Shown in pieces: positions 33,201-40,693 of a stretch of 40,693 nucleotides of DNA. The DNA is from Bacteroides sp. (GTDB lineage Bacteria; Bacteroidota; Bacteroidia; Bacteroidales; Muribaculaceae). The stretch is taken from positions 1 to 40,693 of the forward strand of contig JAAVCH010000016.1 in NCBI GenBank assembly GCA_014802425.1. Direction: 5' to 3'. A program made the position numbers and the translations under genes. The notes beneath the pieces were generated by a model. That model made no database searches, had not been told where the DNA came from, and saw only the letters and a program-made list of their open reading frames with translations. Numbering within the stretch: the stretch's first letter is position 1; every line of letters starts with the position of its first letter.

Positions 33201-33767
33201 GGCATCGAAGGCCCCCTGTGCCAACATAGTGGTGCGGCAGAAGCGGTCGAAGTCCTGACCGACGACCTCGCTGCTCCGGACGGCATGGTGGAAGTCAGTC
33301 TGTGTATTGGTGAGCGCTTTGACAGGTGCGCCGGAATCTAAGTCATAAGAAAAGAGGGTGTTCTTACTGTCGTTAAGACAACCTTTTTTCTTTCCTTTCC
33401 GGTAGAAGCTCACATTGAACTCAGCAAGATAGCAGTGCCCGTCATTACCTTCGAACACAAGCCGGACATAGGACTCCGACGCGCCTTTCCTGACAAGATT
33501 GAGAGGATTGTCGCCATTCAGCACAATCAACGTCCGTCCCTCATCATCCACAGCGGCTTCATCAACCCTTATGCTTCGGCACCCCCGCAGACGCGGAGCC
33601 GTGGCATAGAGCGCCAAAGCTATGGCATCGAGAATAGTGCTTTTACCTGCTCCCGTAGGACCGGAAATCAGAAAAAGATGCGCCCCGGCCAGGGGAGACG
33701 TGGTAAAATCAATCCGCGCCTCTTCCACAGAGGCTATGTTCTTGATGTGAAGGGAAAGAAATTTCAT
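30183..33767 (-). CDS. sbcC: SbcC, large ATPase subunit of the SbcCD nuclease
   Basis: 1194 residues. Walker A GPTGAGKST (36-44) is followed by the Q-loop region (VVGQDFDRFCRTTMLAQGAF). Long coiled coils flank the zinc hook C563-P-V-C566 (GDRCPVCDSL). The signature LSGGETFMISLALALGLS (~1096) and Walker B IFIDEGFGTL complete the head. With SbcD it forms a Mre11-Rad50-type complex that opens hairpins and blocked DNA ends. The partner gene lies 44 bases upstream in the same operon. Length is slightly above the E. coli protein (1048). Confidence 0.97.
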   Translation of the reverse strand: MKFLSLHIKNIASVEEARIDFTTSPLAGAHLFLISGPTGAGKSTILDAIALALYATAPRLRGCRSIRVDEAAVDDEGRTLIVLNGDNPLNLVRKGASESYVRLVFEGNDGHCYLAEFNVSFYRKGKKKGCLNDSKNTLFSYDLDSGAPVKALTNTQTDFHHAVRSSEVVGQDFDRFCRTTMLAQGAFDAFLTAGKDSKSSILEDITGIDRFSVYGARIKALYQKKKEEYQLAQSKFDGISLLDDDILQGFRTELLNLEAEKSVLQSLLNTLNGLRDWIIRRDDVKKKSQSAEAEHEALCALKESYEFRLLEHRLELYDLYSGLRGAEERLKVAEARIAECVKEHESLSYEIFETGNILRYAESMEAACTREIGTVASTLETRISDFFPIVDNHESLIAMCDSYSRIYSEYNSFIEATRSSEVERKTLHDSMTGLQVQTQELTESLCGIDKEIMKSASLMEAFMPDELSATLSDIKVSRKIIADIRNNLSSLNEEVISLENEKNSLAAAEAAIPKLEETVRELQTSISVKDTLMDALTAERDRLKLALGDAVTRLRHEMHPGDRCPVCDSLITRIIPDEVFESALRPVEESLAKTERERNVLKQNCEETSGKLIGLRAEVLALQKGVSSKKIAIKRYSDWITQELPTLNHPAVRAYLNSTLQDSEDRRTLDADLVQILEEKDRQYTEVSRKINEFKTLKESIAKLNGRRSAVSEGLNFLSKEKGEVEKSLLKLDQQIGTLQNKVSETKGRLLNLLNALSAYRYPCGVYVPLDVIDPKDWLAPLRDTIEKVNRLAHSLRRKLEHLTEKKSGFAVAVRSLNDFYIRLRALIPEAEDARADGERKTAEPVDSLEWLTSQVGRTSDLLSRCSRHAGKLQNLKDDYKACLAEREKERDKAYEAVKSGGYDVWANDGLMSRSDAGFSDEELMAARDYKKEIDDKVLISKATLDRLLAEYRAINEAIPAVPEGLGGISVSSESAAATIMEKLESTKMMSEKACSRIAAINEHLRADNLRRSELVKEKERLDALKHCFELMEIAYKEFGGDRFKDIAASYILSCLLEKGNGYLEYFSPRYKMYAVSGSLDVMVHDSEAGERRPYNTLSGGETFMISLALALGLSAMQNAATTCDTIFIDEGFGTLSSDYLETVMETLEKLQRLERRRIGVISHIESLKERIPVKIQVTPRGPSMSRVTVSDTL

Positions 33768-33811
33768 GTATAACTGGCTATTAGGATTTAAATGACGGGC
33801 AAATTCGGGAT

Positions 33812-35005
33812 TCAGTCGTCATTCAGTATGCTGCCAAGCAATTGACGGAGCTCGTCAGAGAGCTCTCGGTTTCGCTGACTGAAATGACGTTCGACAATCA
33901 TAAGTGGGTCAATATCCTGCAGTTCGTCGACAGTATAGTTTCCCGATGAATGAAGCGGGGACAAGCCACCGGCCTCAGTCGGTTTTGCCACACCCTGCAT
34001 TACACAGTAGCGTACACCGGTACCGTTGAACAGCTGCCGCATTCTTAGATTCACAGATTCAGGTACGCTTCCCGGGGTGGAGACTTTTATCCTCAAATAG
34101 CACTCCCGGGCAGACCGGGAATGTTCTTTCAGGAATTTGTCAGCCTCACTATCGACCTCGTCAAGCTCGAACGCTTCACGATCCACGGGAATAGTGATGA
34201 CCTTGCGGAGTGGCTCAAGTGGAATGACACGCATTTCCGAAATAGAAGACGCATCCGTAAGCGTCACGACAGTCACCGAATGGGCATATGATTCATCAAA
34301 CGATAGCGGCAGGGGAGAGCCACTATAGCGTGTAATGCCGGCCATGCCCTCTTTCATTATCGTCTGGGGGAAATGGATATGTCCGAGGGCATGGTAGGCG
34401 ATACCGGCGGGAATGGACTCCGCATCATAAAACTGAAAATTACGTCCGGAATGGCCCTGATAGTCCGCATTCGAGAGTGCGATATGCGACATAAGGATCA
34501 ATGGTTTACCCTTATCCGACGCCAGCTCCCTCATCCGGCCAACGAAGTAGCGGTAGAAGTCTGCCATAGGTGAAATAGCCTTGTCTCTCAGCTGCTCCGG
34601 GATATGGGGGCGGTAATTGAATTCCGGCATATAGGGCACACATCCGATCACACTGTCGTCACGGACAAAAATCTCAGGCTCCATCCCTACGATATGGATA
34701 CGGGGATTAATAAGGTGCCTGAAAAGAGTCACCTTGGAGCTACTGTCATGATTACCCGTGATGAGAAAGACCTCCAGGCGCTCATCAGCCTCCATCAACC
34801 GCTCCATGGCGGATTCAAACAGACGCTGCGAGGCAAGGGACGGTGTGTGGGAGTCATATATGTCGCCGGCGACGAGAAGGGCGTCAGGACACTCTTCCCG
34901 GATCATGTCAACCAGAGTGTCGATGAAATGTCGATGCTCATCCGTGCGGTCGTAATAGTAGAGCTGCTGACCGAGATGCCAGTCGGATGTATGTATGAAT
35001 TTCAT
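33812..35005 (-). CDS. sbcD: SbcD, nuclease subunit of SbcCD
   Basis: 397 residues. Calcineurin-like phosphoesterase motifs that bind two Mn ions are in order: SDWHLGQ (7-13), GDIYDSH (~47-53), GNHDS (~85-89) and, further on, MSHIALSNADYQGHSG and ALGHIHFPQ. The C-terminal ~120 residues form the capping domain typical of SbcD/Mre11. It begins 7 bases after the end of serB and precedes sbcC. Confidence 0.97.
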   Translation of the reverse strand: MKFIHTSDWHLGQQLYYYDRTDEHRHFIDTLVDMIREECPDALLVAGDIYDSHTPSLASQRLFESAMERLMEADERLEVFLITGNHDSSSKVTLFRHLINPRIHIVGMEPEIFVRDDSVIGCVPYMPEFNYRPHIPEQLRDKAISPMADFYRYFVGRMRELASDKGKPLILMSHIALSNADYQGHSGRNFQFYDAESIPAGIAYHALGHIHFPQTIMKEGMAGITRYSGSPLPLSFDESYAHSVTVVTLTDASSISEMRVIPLEPLRKVITIPVDREAFELDEVDSEADKFLKEHSRSARECYLRIKVSTPGSVPESVNLRMRQLFNGTGVRYCVMQGVAKPTEAGGLSPLHSSGNYTVDELQDIDPLMIVERHFSQRNRELSDELRQLLGSILNDD

Positions 35006-35012
35006 GAAAGAG

Positions 35013-36275
35013 TTATTCAGGCATATAGGAATCCTTGAAGCCGATGAAATACAAAATACCGTCGAGCCCCAGCGTGGATATGGACTGTTTTGCCGTCTGC
35101 TTCACTTTCGGTTTGGCATGGAATGCGATTCCAAGCCCGGCCGTGGCGAGCATCGGAAGGTCGTTGGCACCGTCACCCACTGCAATTGTCTGAGCAATGT
35201 TGATTCCCTCGAATTGAGCGATCAGACGCAGCAATTCCGCTTTGCGGGCGCCGTCCACGATATCGCCGACGAAACGTCCGGTAAGTTTACCGTCCTCTAT
35301 CTCAAGTTCATTGGCATATACGTAATCGAAGCCGAAGCGGCGTTTAAGGTACTCGCCGAAATATGTGAAGCCTCCCGACAGGATGGCCGTCTTGTAACCG
35401 GCGTGGTGAAGCACATCCATCATGCGTTCCAGTCCTTCGGTAATCGGCAGGGACTCTGCGATATCCTTCATCACGCTCTCGTCAAGCCCCTTGAGCAATG
35501 CTACACGGCGCCTGAAGCTCTCCTTGAAGTCAATCTCGCCACGCATGGCTGACTCGGTGATGGCACGGACCTGCTGACCCACTCCGGCTCGATCGGCAAG
35601 CTCATCGATGACTTCCGTCTTGATAAGCGTCGAATCCATATCGAAACATACCAGTCGGCGGCTTTTACGGTATATGTCGTCAGCCTGCATCGATATGTCG
35701 AACGACTCTTCGGCAGAAATGCGCATGAACTTCTCCTGCATGGCCGCATATCGCTTCGGAGTGCCGCGAACAGAAAATTCCACACACATCTTCGACGATC
35801 CCCCGAACTCCTCTACCAGCGAGGGGCGTCCTGTGAGTCGATGTATGACATCGATGTTAAGACCCTGAGCTGCGATCTCTTCGGAGACAAGGGCTATGTG
35901 ACGCGCCGTGATCTTCGGGCCTAAAATGGTTATGATCCATCGGTTCTGACCCTGACGTGACACCCAGTTTTCGTATTCCTCCACACTGACGGGTTGAAAA
36001 CGGATGTTGATGCCGAGCTCATTGGCTTTGAAAAGAAGGTCTTTAAGAATCTCACCCGACACATCGGGTGACGTGCGGAACATAATGCCGAGAGAGAGGG
36101 TATGGTGTATGTCGGCCTGGCCGATATCCAGAATCGAGGCGTCATGACGGGCCAGTATGGCCGTAAGGGAGGCTGTGACACCCGGTCTGTCCTGTCCGCT
36201 GATGCTTATCAGTATTATCTCTATATCCTTCGCTTCTTCATCAAGAGGCTTAAGAGTCTTTTCGTTGGCTGTCAT
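35013..36275 (-). CDS. serB: Phosphoserine phosphatase with N-terminal ACT domains
   Basis: 420 residues. Two ACT-like regulatory segments (~18-95 and ~108-190; first motif ISGQDRPGVTASLTAIL) precede a HAD phosphatase domain (~205-415). HAD motifs are FDMDSTLIKTE with the nucleophile Asp (~211), SGGF, and GDGANDLPMLATAGLGIA. It makes L-serine from phosphoserine, the last step of the pathway, and the ACT part may sense serine. First gene of the six-gene minus-strand run. Confidence 0.96.
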   Translation of the reverse strand: MTANEKTLKPLDEEAKDIEIILISISGQDRPGVTASLTAILARHDASILDIGQADIHHTLSLGIMFRTSPDVSGEILKDLLFKANELGINIRFQPVSVEEYENWVSRQGQNRWIITILGPKITARHIALVSEEIAAQGLNIDVIHRLTGRPSLVEEFGGSSKMCVEFSVRGTPKRYAAMQEKFMRISAEESFDISMQADDIYRKSRRLVCFDMDSTLIKTEVIDELADRAGVGQQVRAITESAMRGEIDFKESFRRRVALLKGLDESVMKDIAESLPITEGLERMMDVLHHAGYKTAILSGGFTYFGEYLKRRFGFDYVYANELEIEDGKLTGRFVGDIVDGARKAELLRLIAQFEGINIAQTIAVGDGANDLPMLATAGLGIAFHAKPKVKQTAKQSISTLGLDGILYFIGFKDSYMPE

Positions 36276-36315
36276 ATTAAATATGGATTTGGGAAGATGC
36301 GCTATGATTTAAGTA

Positions 36316-36323
36316 CAAAAATA
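36316..36323 (-). promoter_or_regulatory. -7 element of the serB-sbcDC operon
   Basis: Minus-strand TATTTTTG fits TAnnTTTG, 41 bases before the serB start. No TTG stands at the normal distance upstream. Confidence 0.4.
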
Positions 36324-36345
36324 AATAAAATCCACAAAATTTCAT

Positions 36346-36353
36346 TAATTTTG
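36346..36353 (+). promoter_or_regulatory. -7 element of the acyltransferase gene
   Basis: TAATTTTG fits TAnnTTTG, 28 bases before the ATG at 36381, in the gap divergent from serB. No TTG stands at the expected distance, so this is weaker than the other promoters. Confidence 0.42.
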
Positions 36354-36380
36354 TGTGGAATATTTGCCGACCTTTCAGCC

Positions 36381-37358
36381 ATGACAAAATTTTCTGCCGA
36401 ATCAGAGGCCAGCGATGCCTCACACGCCAAAATAGGCGTAACCCTTCTTAACGGACTTTTCGGGTGCCTTGGGAGCCTGCCTCTTAAGGTGCTCTACGGG
36501 ATTTCGGATTTCGTGTCATTCATGGCGGGAAGGGTCGTAGGCTACAGGCGCAAGGTAATCCGGCAGAATCTCGAGAGCGCTTTTCCCGAGAAAAACATTG
36601 ATGAACTGCGCCGGATTGAAAAAAACTTCTACCGGTTTCTGGCGGATTATTTCGTGGAGACACTCCGGCTTGGCCGAATGTCGGAAAAAGAAGCTCGAAG
36701 GCGCATGAGATTCAACGGAATGGACCAAATAAGGAAATCGCTTGAAGACGGGCGGAACGTCAGTCTTTACCTGGGCCACTACTGCAACTGGGAATGGCTC
36801 TCCACAATTCCCATACATCTCCGGGATTCCGGCGCCGCCACCGGTCAGATCTACCATCCCTTGGAGAACGAGGCCTCAGACAGGGCTTTCCTTAAGATAA
36901 GGGGACATTTCGGCGCCACATCAATAAGGATGGCCGACACGCTGCCCACTCTTTTAAAATGGAAGAAAGATGGTAGACCCTCAATTACGGGCTACATCGC
37001 CGACCAGGTGCCGCTGCTGAACGGCGTGCATCTTTTCGTGGATTTCCTCAACCACGACACTCCGGTGTTCACGGGTCCGGAACGCCTGTCACGTATGTTG
37101 CATGCCGAAGTCTACTACTGTGATATCGTCCGCCCCAAAAGGGGAGAGTATGAATGCACGTTCCGTAAGATAGCGGATGATGCCTCCGGACTCCCGCAGT
37201 TTGAACTTACGCAAAGGTACTTCGCCCTTCTTGAGGAATCGATAAGAAGTAAACCGGAATACTGGCTATGGAGCCATCGCCGCTGGAAGCGGACACGCGA
37301 GAACTTTTACAGCTATTTCGGCGAGGAAGTAGCGGATAAGATGTTGAGCCGTCTTTAA
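36381..37358 (+). CDS. LpxL/HtrB-family lipid A acyltransferase
   Basis: 325 residues from the ATG at 36381. Starts further upstream are open but overlap serB and lie before the promoter element, so they were rejected. A membrane-associated N-terminus (~20-55) is followed by the active-site motif H133-Y-C-N-W-E138 (HX4E) and the phosphate-binding type GYIADQVP. This family adds a secondary acyl chain to lipid A at the inner membrane; Bacteroidales usually carry a single copy. The downstream neighbour is a glycosyltransferase 39 bases away, consistent with an envelope role. Confidence 0.93.
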   Translation: MTKFSAESEASDASHAKIGVTLLNGLFGCLGSLPLKVLYGISDFVSFMAGRVVGYRRKVIRQNLESAFPEKNIDELRRIEKNFYRFLADYFVETLRLGRMSEKEARRRMRFNGMDQIRKSLEDGRNVSLYLGHYCNWEWLSTIPIHLRDSGAATGQIYHPLENEASDRAFLKIRGHFGATSIRMADTLPTLLKWKKDGRPSITGYIADQVPLLNGVHLFVDFLNHDTPVFTGPERLSRMLHAEVYYCDIVRPKRGEYECTFRKIADDASGLPQFELTQRYFALLEESIRSKPEYWLWSHRRWKRTRENFYSYFGEEVADKMLSRL

Positions 37359-37396
37359 TTACAATGTTTTGACATATGCCGTAAGAATCGAATGCC

Positions 37397-38410
37397 ATGT
37401 CGACTGATAGGAAGCCTCATGTTTCGTGGGTTATGCCGGTGCATAACGGTGCGGACTACCTCAATGATGCCATAGACTCCGTATTGAATCAGACATTCCC
37501 CGACTGGGAACTGATCATCGTGGATGACGGCTCCACGGATCAGACACCGGAAATCATTCAAGACTATTGCAGTTCCGACTTCCGGATCCGAAGCATACGC
37601 CGGGACAGAGCCTCGGGGGGAGCCAACATTCCCCGACTGGAAGGGATTGCAGCGGCCCGAGGTGAACTCATCGCCCCTCTGGATGCCGACGATGTGGTAA
37701 TGCCCGACTACTTAGGGAGTTTGCTTTCAAGGATGAAATCGTCGGGTGCCGAAATAGTGTATCCGATAATGGTCGACCTTGAGTCAGAAAAGAGGGTGAT
37801 AACGTATTCGCATGAGATGCAGGAGCTGGCCGACGGAAAAATCAGCTCCTTGCCTGGGAAGAGCTGCGTGAAACATACACTTGATGGCTGGCGGATGGGA
37901 TGCAACGGAGGGGTCATAAAGAAGGAAGCTTACGAGCGTGTGATGCAGCATCCGTACGCACGGCTGACCTACTCCTGTGCCGACGAGCTTCTGACAAGGG
38001 CTTTGCTTCTGGAGGCAAAAGGAGTGACTGTGACCGACACAAAGTATCTTTACCGTAGGAATCCGGAATCAGTGACACGGAGGAAGAGCATAGACATATT
38101 CAATTATCTTCGCAATAATCGGGAACTCCTTAAGTTTACAGACAGGAATTTCGGACAATCCTCCGAAGAGTATCTTTTGGCGCAGAAGCAGAATTTTCAC
38201 GGAGTGGCCGATGCCTACACACTTATCGCAATCTACGGTTTTTCTCAGCATGACAGGGCGAAAGCCTTTGAAATGATAGACAGTACACGGAAACTGATTG
38301 ATTTCCATCTCCTGAAAGGAAGGGTAAGCCGGCATCTTTACCGGATACTGAAATGGAGGTGGCTACCCGCATTGTCCATATTCCGACTCCGCCATTTCCT
38401 AAAGTCGTAG
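37397..38410 (+). CDS. Family 2 glycosyltransferase
   Basis: 337 residues. The GT-A fold is visible: VMPVHNGADYLNDAIDSVLNQ (~13), the VDDGSTD nucleotide-binding motif (~45), and PLDADD (~94), the metal-binding DxD. The C-terminal ~110 residues are basic and may sit at the membrane; no full membrane segment is seen. Likely sugar transfer for cell-surface polysaccharide or lipopolysaccharide. Donor and acceptor are unknown. Confidence 0.93.
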   Translation: MSTDRKPHVSWVMPVHNGADYLNDAIDSVLNQTFPDWELIIVDDGSTDQTPEIIQDYCSSDFRIRSIRRDRASGGANIPRLEGIAAARGELIAPLDADDVVMPDYLGSLLSRMKSSGAEIVYPIMVDLESEKRVITYSHEMQELADGKISSLPGKSCVKHTLDGWRMGCNGGVIKKEAYERVMQHPYARLTYSCADELLTRALLLEAKGVTVTDTKYLYRRNPESVTRRKSIDIFNYLRNNRELLKFTDRNFGQSSEEYLLAQKQNFHGVADAYTLIAIYGFSQHDRAKAFEMIDSTRKLIDFHLLKGRVSRHLYRILKWRWLPALSIFRLRHFLKS

Positions 38411-38450
38411 TTTTTTTGTAAATTCGCACAATGACCTGAGAGTCCCGTAA

Positions 38451-39659
38451 ATGGAAAGACTGGTAAGCAAACAATACACGATCCCATTCATACTGGTGAC
38501 GTCCCTCTTTTTTATCTGGGGATTCGCACGATCGATACTGGATGTGCTCAATAAGCACTTTCAGGAACTGCTGTCGATTTCCATAGGAGAGTCCGCCCTC
38601 ATACAGGGGATGACTTATCTGGGATACTTCCTTATGGCTATACCTGCCGGAATCATCATCACCAGAGGAAGCTATCGAAAGGGTATCGTGATAGGCCTGA
38701 CACTGTTCGGGCTGGGCGCCCTTATGTTCATTCCCGGTGAGCACATGATGTCCTTTTCTGTTTTTCTTATCGCTTTATTCCTGATAGGATGCGGGTTGGC
38801 TGTCATAGAGACCTCAGCGAATCCCTATGCCACAGAACTCGGTCCGGCCGGTTCGGCAGCGGGACGCCTGAATCTGGCTCAGGCCTTCAATGGACTTGGC
38901 TGTATCGTGGGGCCGGTACTCGTAGGTGGGTTCCTCTTCTCCGGTGAAGAGGCGCATGTATCTCTTCCTTATGCGCTGATGGGAGGGGGTGTGCTGATAT
39001 TCGCATTGATTTTCACGCGTATAAATCTTCCTGAAATCACTCCGGAGGTCAATTCTTCAACAAAATCAAAGACATCGATTTCCCCCGGCAGAAGTATAGT
39101 GAGACTCTTGAGAAATCCTAAGTTCATGTTGGGCTTTGCCGCGCTTTTCTTTTATGAGATAGCCGAAATCTCCATCAACAGCCTCTTCATCAACTATACC
39201 ACCGCCGACAGCTGGCTGGATAAAGCCGAGGCCTCATCGCTTCTTTCGTTTGGGGCTCTGGGCATATTCATGGTCGCACGTGTGGCGGGAAGTCTTATCA
39301 TGGGTAAAATCCATCCTGTCACCGTACTGGTTGTATGCGCCGCAATGGCGGTGGTCTCAGCCATTGCGGTCACATTCGGGTCCGGTATTGTGGCGAAGTC
39401 CGGTCTGTTCTGCTGCTATGCCGCGGAAGCCATTATGTTTCCCACCATCTTCGCCTTATCGATCAAAGAGGCCGGTGAGGACGTGAAGCTCGGATCCTCC
39501 CTGCTGATGATGAGCCCCATCGGCGGTGCGGTAGGCACAGTCATAATGGGCTCCGTGGCCGACCACTTGTCGATGTCACTTTCCTTCATCGTGCCCGCTA
39601 TAGGTTATTGTTTTGTCCTGCTGTACTCCATTCACGCATCCCTCAACTACAAAAAATAA
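38451..39659 (+). CDS. MFS sugar permease (FucP/GluP type)
   Basis: 402 residues with 12 predicted membrane segments. The start IPFILVTSLFFIWGFARSILDVLNKHFQE is the FucP/GluP-family signature, with the helix-4/5 motif AVIETSANPYATELGP and RLNLAQAFNGLGCIVGP. It should import a hexose or related sugar by proton symport through the inner membrane. It ends 5 bases before the PfkB kinase gene, so transport and phosphorylation are probably coupled. Confidence 0.93.
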   Translation: MERLVSKQYTIPFILVTSLFFIWGFARSILDVLNKHFQELLSISIGESALIQGMTYLGYFLMAIPAGIIITRGSYRKGIVIGLTLFGLGALMFIPGEHMMSFSVFLIALFLIGCGLAVIETSANPYATELGPAGSAAGRLNLAQAFNGLGCIVGPVLVGGFLFSGEEAHVSLPYALMGGGVLIFALIFTRINLPEITPEVNSSTKSKTSISPGRSIVRLLRNPKFMLGFAALFFYEIAEISINSLFINYTTADSWLDKAEASSLLSFGALGIFMVARVAGSLIMGKIHPVTVLVVCAAMAVVSAIAVTFGSGIVAKSGLFCCYAAEAIMFPTIFALSIKEAGEDVKLGSSLLMMSPIGGAVGTVIMGSVADHLSMSLSFIVPAIGYCFVLLYSIHASLNYKK

Positions 39660-39664
39660 TCCCC

Positions 39665-40588
39665 ATGAACCCCGGACCCAATTCCATCCCATCCGCTATT
39701 CCGGACCTATGCTGCATCGGCCATATAACCCATGACAGGGTCATCACACCGACAATGGACGTGCATATGCCCGGAGGCACGGCTTATTATTTTGCCAAGG
39801 CCATCCGTAATCTTGCGGGAGACAGGGGAGTGGCGGACGTGGAATTCTGATTGGTGACGTCGGTAGGGCCGGAAGACGTACATGTGGTAGAAGAGTTGCG
39901 CGATGAAGGCTTAAACGTGGATCTAATTCCGTCTCCGACGTCAATCTATTTTGTCAACATGTACGGCAGTGATCCAGACAAGAGAACGCAGAAAGTCCTG
40001 TCAAAGGCCAGGCCTTTTAGCTCCGAGGATTTGAAAGATGAGAAAGCACAGGTTTTTCATCTCGGCACACTGCTTGACGATGATTTCGACATCGAAGTCA
40101 TAAAGGATCTGTCGAAACGGGGAAAGGTATCGGTCGACATACAGGGATACCTTCGTGAAGTGAAGGGTGAGGAAGTATGTCAGGTGGACTATCCATTAAA
40201 GGAAGCCGCGATGCCCTATATCGATATCCTCAAGGCCAATGAGATAGAAATGAAGGTGCTCACCGGAGAGACTTCTGCCCGTAAGGCTGCCGAGAAAATC
40301 GCAGGATGGGGATGTCGGGAAGTCATACTGACACTCGGCCATCGAGGCTCACTGATTCTTTCGGATGGAAAGTTCTACGAGATACCGTCCTATAGGACAT
40401 CTAAAATCGTAGACGCCACAGGGTGCGGTGACACTTATATGGCCGGATACCTGTATGCCCGGAGCCGGGGCTACGACATATCGGCCGCCGGTAAGTTCGC
40501 TTCCGCGCTATGTGCGATAAAACTCGGCCGCAAAGGTCCCTCCATTGCTTCGGAAAGCGACGTAAGGGAAATCACAGGGCAACATTAA
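39665..40588 (+). pseudogene. PfkB-family sugar kinase interrupted by an in-frame TGA
   Basis: The same reading frame runs through both parts, 307 codons in total, a normal PfkB length, with a TGA at 39848-39850 (codon 62). The first part has PfkB motif 1-like PGGTAYYFAKAI. The second has LVTSVGPED, ILTLGHRGSLIL and DATGCGDTYMAGYL, the catalytic motif 2 with GCGD in place of GAGD. The family phosphorylates sugars using ATP. TTG/GTG codons after the stop could re-initiate, but the fragment would lack the substrate-binding N-terminus. Likely a nonsense mutation or a sequence error. Confidence 0.78.
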
Positions 40589-40629
40589 AGTCAATATCAA
40601 CCAATTATTAATAATAATCCTTTTTCAAC

Positions 40630-40693
40630 ATGAAAAATTTATTCCTGACATTATCTGTCATCGGATGCTCTGCCATAAGCATGCAGGCGGTCA
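40630..40693 (+). CDS. Start of a secreted protein, cut by the window edge
   Basis: The 21 codons visible encode a signal-peptide-like start (MKNLFLTLSVIGCSAISMQA) that runs off the right end. An AT-rich gap of 41 bases precedes it. Nothing can be said of the mature protein. Confidence 0.6.
   Translation, partial: MKNLFLTLSVIGCSAISMQAV

Noticed and set aside
36102..36380. Longer start for the acyltransferase
   Set aside because: It overlaps serB by more than 150 bases and begins before the promoter element; the ATG at 36381 gives the normal family length.
39848..39850. Recoding of TGA as a sense codon or selenocysteine
   Set aside because: TGA is a normal stop elsewhere in the window (for example at 2996-2998), and I saw no convincing recoding structure after the site.
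1..40693. CRISPR arrays, tRNA or rRNA genes, insertion sequences, attachment sites
   Set aside because: No regularly spaced repeats, cloverleaf-like sequences, transposase motifs or flanking direct repeats were recognised by eye; a formal search could still find weak ones.

Overview
The window looks like a chromosomal segment from a Bacteroidales bacterium, most likely of the Muribaculaceae/Bacteroides type. This rests on several things. Bacteroidota-style promoters (a TTG element about 19-21 bases before TAnnTTTG) recur in front of genes on both strands. Shine-Dalgarno sequences are weak. Lineage-typical families are present: a class A2 lipoprotein beta-lactamase, PepSY-like small secreted proteins, a DUF362 lipoprotein, a LytTR two-component pair and an FucP/GluP-type MFS permease. 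No rRNA, tRNA, CRISPR array or transposase was seen.

Layout. 1-780: a promoter firing off the left edge, decayed coding sequence and a broken AraC gene. 780-9112: an AraC regulator divergent from an alpha/beta hydrolase-acetyltransferase pair; a short (class II) UvrA; a DUF805 membrane protein; and an operon of sugar O-acetyltransferase, DUF3089 lipoprotein and flavin reductase. 9230-10248: two related PepSY-like secreted proteins.

10645-17439: the centrepiece, a compact seven-gene Ter-type chemical-stress or signalling operon. It encodes TerD, two TerY-like vWA proteins, an AIM24-family protein, a third vWA protein with a C-terminal zinc ribbon, a PP2C phosphatase with an N-terminal Ig-like segment, and an atypical protein kinase with a zinc ribbon. 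A second, stand-alone terD lies at 22752.

17554-22609 (minus strand): a TolC/HlyD/MFS tripartite drug-efflux operon behind a beta-lactamase gene. 23430-28561: a DUF362 lipoprotein, a LytS/LytR-like two-component pair, rubredoxin, an outer-membrane barrel candidate, an ABM-domain protein and a small FGSN-motif protein. 28614-36275 (minus strand): a probable six-gene operon serB-sbcD-sbcC-GNAT-DUF2007-sprT. 36381-40693: a lipid A acyltransferase-like gene, a family 2 glycosyltransferase, an MFS sugar permease, a PfkB sugar kinase interrupted by an in-frame TGA, and the start of a secreted protein.

The Ter operon is the best candidate for an under-described system. The vWA/PP2C/kinase grouping is a published comparative-genomics association (the TerY-P triad). 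The triplicated vWA genes, the shared C-terminal proline-rich tail, the embedded AIM24 gene, the Ig-PP2C fusion and the kinase's missing VAIK-type lysine are the details worth testing. Most gene ends are marked by strong hairpins, several of them shared between convergent genes.
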